This document shows positions 60,084 through 64,000 of a stretch of 64,000 bases of DNA, one piece after another. The stretch covers positions 124,001 to 188,000 of the forward strand of contig NZ_JAHSTW010000011.1 in assembly GCF_019145195.1 (NCBI RefSeq), read 5' to 3'. Both the position numbers and the translations under genes were made by a program. The stretch is from Pseudomonas siliginis. Its GTDB lineage: Bacteria; Pseudomonadota; Gammaproteobacteria; Pseudomonadales; Pseudomonadaceae. How positions within the stretch are numbered: the stretch's first letter is position 1; each line of letters opens with the position of its first letter. The notes under the pieces were generated by a model. That model worked only from the letters and a program-made list of their open reading frames with translations, did not search any database and was not told the origin of the DNA.

Positions 60084-60372
60084 CCAACACTCCTGATCTC
60101 GATACCGGCTTCTCTGAGGGAAGCACTATGCTTTGAATTGCAGCATGCGCTGTTTTACCTGTTGTTACAGACCAATGATTGACTGCACGAAATCGGTAAA
60201 GCTCAACGGCGCGAAGCATAGCGCAGCACTCGTCGTATTTCCCCGTATAAAGCTGGTCAAGTGCGTTGCCCGCCGCTAGAATTGCGCACTTTTTGATCAG
60301 AGGCGCATCTCAAGCGCCCATCCGTCGGTTTGCGCACCATGCAAGCGACGTCACAAAACACCGAGGTTAGAC

Positions 60373-61710
<1,338 letters not shown>

Positions 61711-61723
61711 GCACCACAAAATA

Positions 61724-61816
61724 CCTGTGGGAGCGAGCCTGCTCGCGAATGCGCTGGGTCAGTCGCTGCAAATATTGCCTGACACAATGCTTTCGCGAGC
61801 AGGCTCGCTCCCACAA
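61724..61816. repeat. REP doublet (REPIN), GTGGGAG-outward arrangement
   Basis: Inverted REP copies just after the rimO stop, with a spacer of about 45 bp. Confidence 0.92.
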
Positions 61817-61836
61817 GTGAATAGCGCTGTATCCAG

Positions 61837-61872
61837 AAGCCCCGCTCTTTTACGAGATGCGGGGCTTTTTTG
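61837..61872 (+). terminator. Intrinsic terminator after rimO
   Basis: AAGCCCCGC and GCGGGGCTT pair around TCTTTTACGAGAT (with an extra TCTTTTACGAGA stem), followed by T residues. Confidence 0.9.
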
Positions 61873-61928
61873 CGGCTATCGTTTAGCGGGGGACGGACTC
61901 CCTTGAACCGCACAAGAGGCACACGCAC

Positions 61929-62402
61929 ATGCGTCAGCATTCGGTCATTCACACACCGAAAATCAGCGATTACGAAGAACTGACCCGGGTCTGGGAGGCC
62001 TCGGTCCGTGCGACTCACCAGTTCCTGCCGGACAGCTATATCGAGCTGCTGCGCAATCTGGTGCTCACCCGCTATCTCGATGCGGTCATGCTGATCTGCA
62101 CCAAGGATCGCCAGCAGCGCATCACCGGTTTTGCCGGTGTGGCGGCGGGCAAGATTGAAATGTTGTTCATCGATCCTGATCATCGTGGTCAAGGCTTGGG
62201 CAAGCAGTTGCTGCGCTATGCGATCGAACGGCTCAACGCCGATGAACTCGACGTCAATGAGCAGAACCCGCAAGCCTTGGGTTTTTATGAAAAGCAGGGA
62301 TTTGAAGTGATCGGCCGCTCCGAGGTCGATGGCATGGGCCAGCCGTATCCGCTGCTGCATATGCGCTTGCGGCAGTCCCAACAGCGCTCAGGCAACGGCT
62401 GA
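61929..62402 (+). CDS. GNAT-family N-acetyltransferase
   Basis: A 157-residue acetyltransferase. The acetyl-CoA loop is IDPDHRGQGLGKQLLRYAI (Q/RxxGxG/A motif) after the beta-4 strand KIEMLFID, and the C-terminal part has NEQNPQALGFYEKQGFEVIGRSEVD. This combination resembles YjgM-like members. The target is unknown. It is a single gene between two REP doublets. The start is the ATG at 61929. Confidence 0.86.
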   Translation: MRQHSVIHTPKISDYEELTRVWEASVRATHQFLPDSYIELLRNLVLTRYLDAVMLICTKDRQQRITGFAGVAAGKIEMLFIDPDHRGQGLGKQLLRYAIERLNADELDVNEQNPQALGFYEKQGFEVIGRSEVDGMGQPYPLLHMRLRQSQQRSGNG

Positions 62403-62414
62403 CACACCATGGAA

Positions 62415-62509
62415 CCCCTGTGGGAGCGAGCCTGCTCGCGAATGCGGTGTACCAGTCACTGCACACATAGACTGGCAGGACGCCTTCGCGAGCAGGCTCG
62501 CTCCCACAT
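62415..62509. repeat. REP doublet (REPIN), GTGGGAG-outward arrangement
   Basis: Inverted REP copies with about 45 bp between them, 13 bp after the GNAT stop. Confidence 0.92.
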
Positions 62510-62593
62510 TGGATACAGCGCCTGCAAATGGAACCGGGCTTAACCGCTTCCACACAGGTACAATGCCCACCCCTTTTTTGTTACGGCCTCGTC

Positions 62594-63304
62594 ATGACTG
62601 ACCCGATTCGCCTCTCCAAACGCCTCATCGAACTGGTCGGTTGCTCCCGCCGGGAGGCCGAGCTGTTCATCGAGGGCGGCTGGGTCACCGTGGACGGCGA
62701 AGTCATCGATGAGCCGCAATTCAAGGTCGGCGAGCAAAAGGTCGAGCTCGACAAGGACGCCAAGGCCACTGCGCCGGAGCCGGTGACCATCCTGCTCAAC
62801 GCGCCCGCCGGCATGGATGTCGACAGCGCCATGCAAACGCTCAGCGCCGAAACTCTCAGCGAAGAGCATCGCTACGGCAAGCGTCCGTTGCGCGGGCATT
62901 TCCTGCGCCTGACCGCCAGCGCCGACCTGCAGCCCAAGGCCAGCGGCCTGCTGGTGTTCACCCAGGACTGGAAAATCCTGCGCAAGCTCACCGCCGACGC
63001 GGCGAAGATCGAGCAGGAATACATCGTCGAAGTCGAAGGTGAGATGGCTGCCCACGGCCTCAATCGCCTGCAACACGGCCTGACGCACAAGGGCAAGGAG
63101 CTGCCGCCGGTGAAGGCCAGTTGGCAGAACGAAAACCGTCTGCGCTTCGCCATGAAAAACCCGCAGCCGGGAATCATCGCGCAGTTCTGCGAAGCGGTTG
63201 GCCTGAAGGTCATCGGCATCCGCCGCATCCGCATCGGCGGCGTGTCGATCGGCAAGGTCCCGGTTGGCCAATGGCGCTACCTGTCCGGCAAAGAGAAGTT
63301 CTAG
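62594..63304 (+). CDS. RsuA/RluF-type pseudouridine synthase-like protein, catalytic Asp apparently absent
   Basis: A 236-residue protein. An S4 RNA-binding domain opens it (IRLSKRLIELVGCSRREAELFIEGGWVTVDGEVI), followed by an RsuA-family fold with EYIVEVEG and CEAVGLKVIGIRRIRIGGVSIGKVPVGQWRYLS. In active enzymes the catalytic motif is GRLD followed by GLLxxT. Here the matching stretch is ADLQPKASGLLVFTQD, so the Asp position is Gln113; an Asp two residues earlier (D111) would need a shifted spacing. The protein may bind rRNA without modifying it. The start is the ATG at 62594. Confidence 0.75.
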   Translation: MTDPIRLSKRLIELVGCSRREAELFIEGGWVTVDGEVIDEPQFKVGEQKVELDKDAKATAPEPVTILLNAPAGMDVDSAMQTLSAETLSEEHRYGKRPLRGHFLRLTASADLQPKASGLLVFTQDWKILRKLTADAAKIEQEYIVEVEGEMAAHGLNRLQHGLTHKGKELPPVKASWQNENRLRFAMKNPQPGIIAQFCEAVGLKVIGIRRIRIGGVSIGKVPVGQWRYLSGKEKF

Positions 63305-63374
63305 AACTTCCACTGCCGCCACACATTCCGGCAGCGCTTACGAGCGCTGCCCACAACGCATCAGGAATACCGAC

Positions 63375-63842
63375 ATGGTTCATAACGACGTACTGCGCAG
63401 CGTGCGCTACATGCTCGACATCAGCGACAAAAAAGTTGTCGAGATCATCAAACTGGGTGGCATGGACGTCACGCTCGCCGATGTCATCACCTGGCTCGAC
63501 AAGAAAGAAGAAGACGAAGAAGGCTTCGTACGCTGCCCGGACGAAGTCATCGCGCACTTCCTCGACGGCCTGGTGATCTTCAAGCGCGGCAAGGACGAAA
63601 GCCGTCCGCCGCAGCCGATCGAAGTGCCGGTGACCAACAACATCATCCTGAAAAAACTGCGTGTGGCCTTCGAGCTGAAAGAAGACGACATGCACGCGAT
63701 CCTCAAAGCCGCCGAGTTTCCGGTATCCAAACCTGAACTGAGCGCGCTGTTCCGCAAGGTCGGCCACACCAACTACCGTCCGTGTGGTGACCAGTTGCTG
63801 CGTAACTTCCTCAAAGGGCTCACGCTGCGCGTGAGAGCGTAA
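63375..63842 (+). CDS. DUF1456-family protein (YehS-like)
   Basis: A 155-residue protein with two repeats of the DUF1456 fold: NDVLRSVRYMLDISDKKVVEIIKLGG at the N-terminus and NNIILKKLRVAFELKEDDMHAILKAA at about 85-110. A second half ends in NYRPCGDQLLRNFLKGL. This duplicated arrangement is the family's signature. Function unknown. A perfect inverted repeat follows 10 bp after the stop. Confidence 0.88.
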   Translation: MVHNDVLRSVRYMLDISDKKVVEIIKLGGMDVTLADVITWLDKKEEDEEGFVRCPDEVIAHFLDGLVIFKRGKDESRPPQPIEVPVTNNIILKKLRVAFELKEDDMHAILKAAEFPVSKPELSALFRKVGHTNYRPCGDQLLRNFLKGLTLRVRA

Positions 63843-63852
63843 AGCAGCTGCA

Positions 63853-63916
63853 AGCTGCAAGCTACAAGCGGCAAGGCGGGGCACGGTGTTTGACTTGCCG
63901 CTTGTAGCTTGCAGCT
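63853..63916. repeat. Perfect 23-bp inverted repeat (AGCTGCAAGC family)
   Basis: The arms 63853-63875 and 63894-63916 are exact reverse complements, with an 18-bp loop. The arms contain AGCTGCAAGC and TACAAGC, a repeat type found in pseudomonad intergenic regions. It may end DUF1456 transcription; no T run follows. Confidence 0.85.
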
Positions 63917-63971
63917 CGAAGCTGGCCGCATGGCCTAGAGTGTACTGATCCCCTAATCTTCAGGATTCGCC

Positions 63972-64000
63972 ATGCATCCCTACTTTTCCCTGCAAGGCCG
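63972..64000 (+). CDS. Short-chain dehydrogenase, RhlG-like (first 9 codons only)
   Basis: An ATG at 63972 opens a frame that runs off the window. The visible residues MHPYFSLQG are nearly identical to the start of RhlG-type 3-oxoacyl reductases of Pseudomonas, which continue with GR.ALVTGG. With so few residues the call is provisional. Confidence 0.55.

Noticed and set aside
58383..60182. A 599-codon open frame on the plus strand
   Set aside because: It mirrors kup on the opposite strand and is His/Gln/Arg-rich nonsense typical of antisense frames.

Overview
The window looks like the chromosome of a fluorescent-group Pseudomonas. Coding is dense and GC-rich, with typical pseudomonad blocks: liv branched-chain transport, the DUF6231-ychJ pair, an aot-like operon, mprF-acvB, kup/rimO, and a final gene that opens like RhlG. 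The commonest intergenic repeat is the Pseudomonas REP sequence built on GTGGGAGCGAGCCTGCTCGCGA. I count twelve paired REP loci, all outside genes. No rRNA, CRISPR array, integrase, transposase or intact prophage was seen.

Layout. 1-2906: 3' end of livH, then livM-livG-livF and a terminator. 3157-5603: a four-gene bufferin-type operon (precursor peptide, DUF692/MNIO enzyme, DUF2063 partner, DoxX protein). 5714-12424: ordinary metabolic genes (LysR regulator/SDR pair, lipoprotein, FAD oxidoreductase, cysteine-synthase-like enzyme, nhaA). 12548-14741: a small accessory patch with lower-GC genes: a zeta-toxin-like kinase with a short partner, then an S-type pyocin gene cut by a deletion and an immunity-like gene. 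14815-23413, mostly minus strand: slyB-like lipoprotein, pdxH, an unusual OmpA protein, a serine hydrolase, a large agarase-like glycosidase and dinG. 23459-29852: a nested palindromic element, CopD, a collagen-like exported protein, two tandem OmpA/TSP3 lipoproteins, DUF6231-ychJ, a LEA-type lipoprotein and a His-rich SEC-C miniprotein. 30054-43314: a penicillin-acylase-family protein, then a ligase-associated DNA-repair set (exonuclease + ligase, helicase + PdeM) split by a five-gene basic-amino-acid ABC operon. 43359-52031: dcd, a cold-shock gene, DUF481, an alkyltransferase-like protein, ampG, proS, a lipoprotein and dinB. 52311-56895: two identical initiator tRNA genes with duplicated promoters and terminators, then mprF-acvB. 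57098-64000: a small unannotated-size ORF, a structured RNA leader before a DUF3077 gene, kup, rimO, a GNAT gene, a degenerate pseudouridine-synthase-like gene, DUF1456 and the start of an SDR gene.

The observations most worth a second look are the leader at 57450-57655, which can fold in mutually exclusive ways next to a ribosome binding site; the bufferin operon; the 265-bp three-hairpin element at 23459-23723; the collapsed pyocin/immunity locus; the split repair module; and three enzymes whose expected catalytic residue is replaced (acylase Ser to Ala at 262, pseudouridine synthase Asp to Gln at 113, isochorismatase-family Cys to Ser at 120). All family calls come from reading the sequence; no database search was run.
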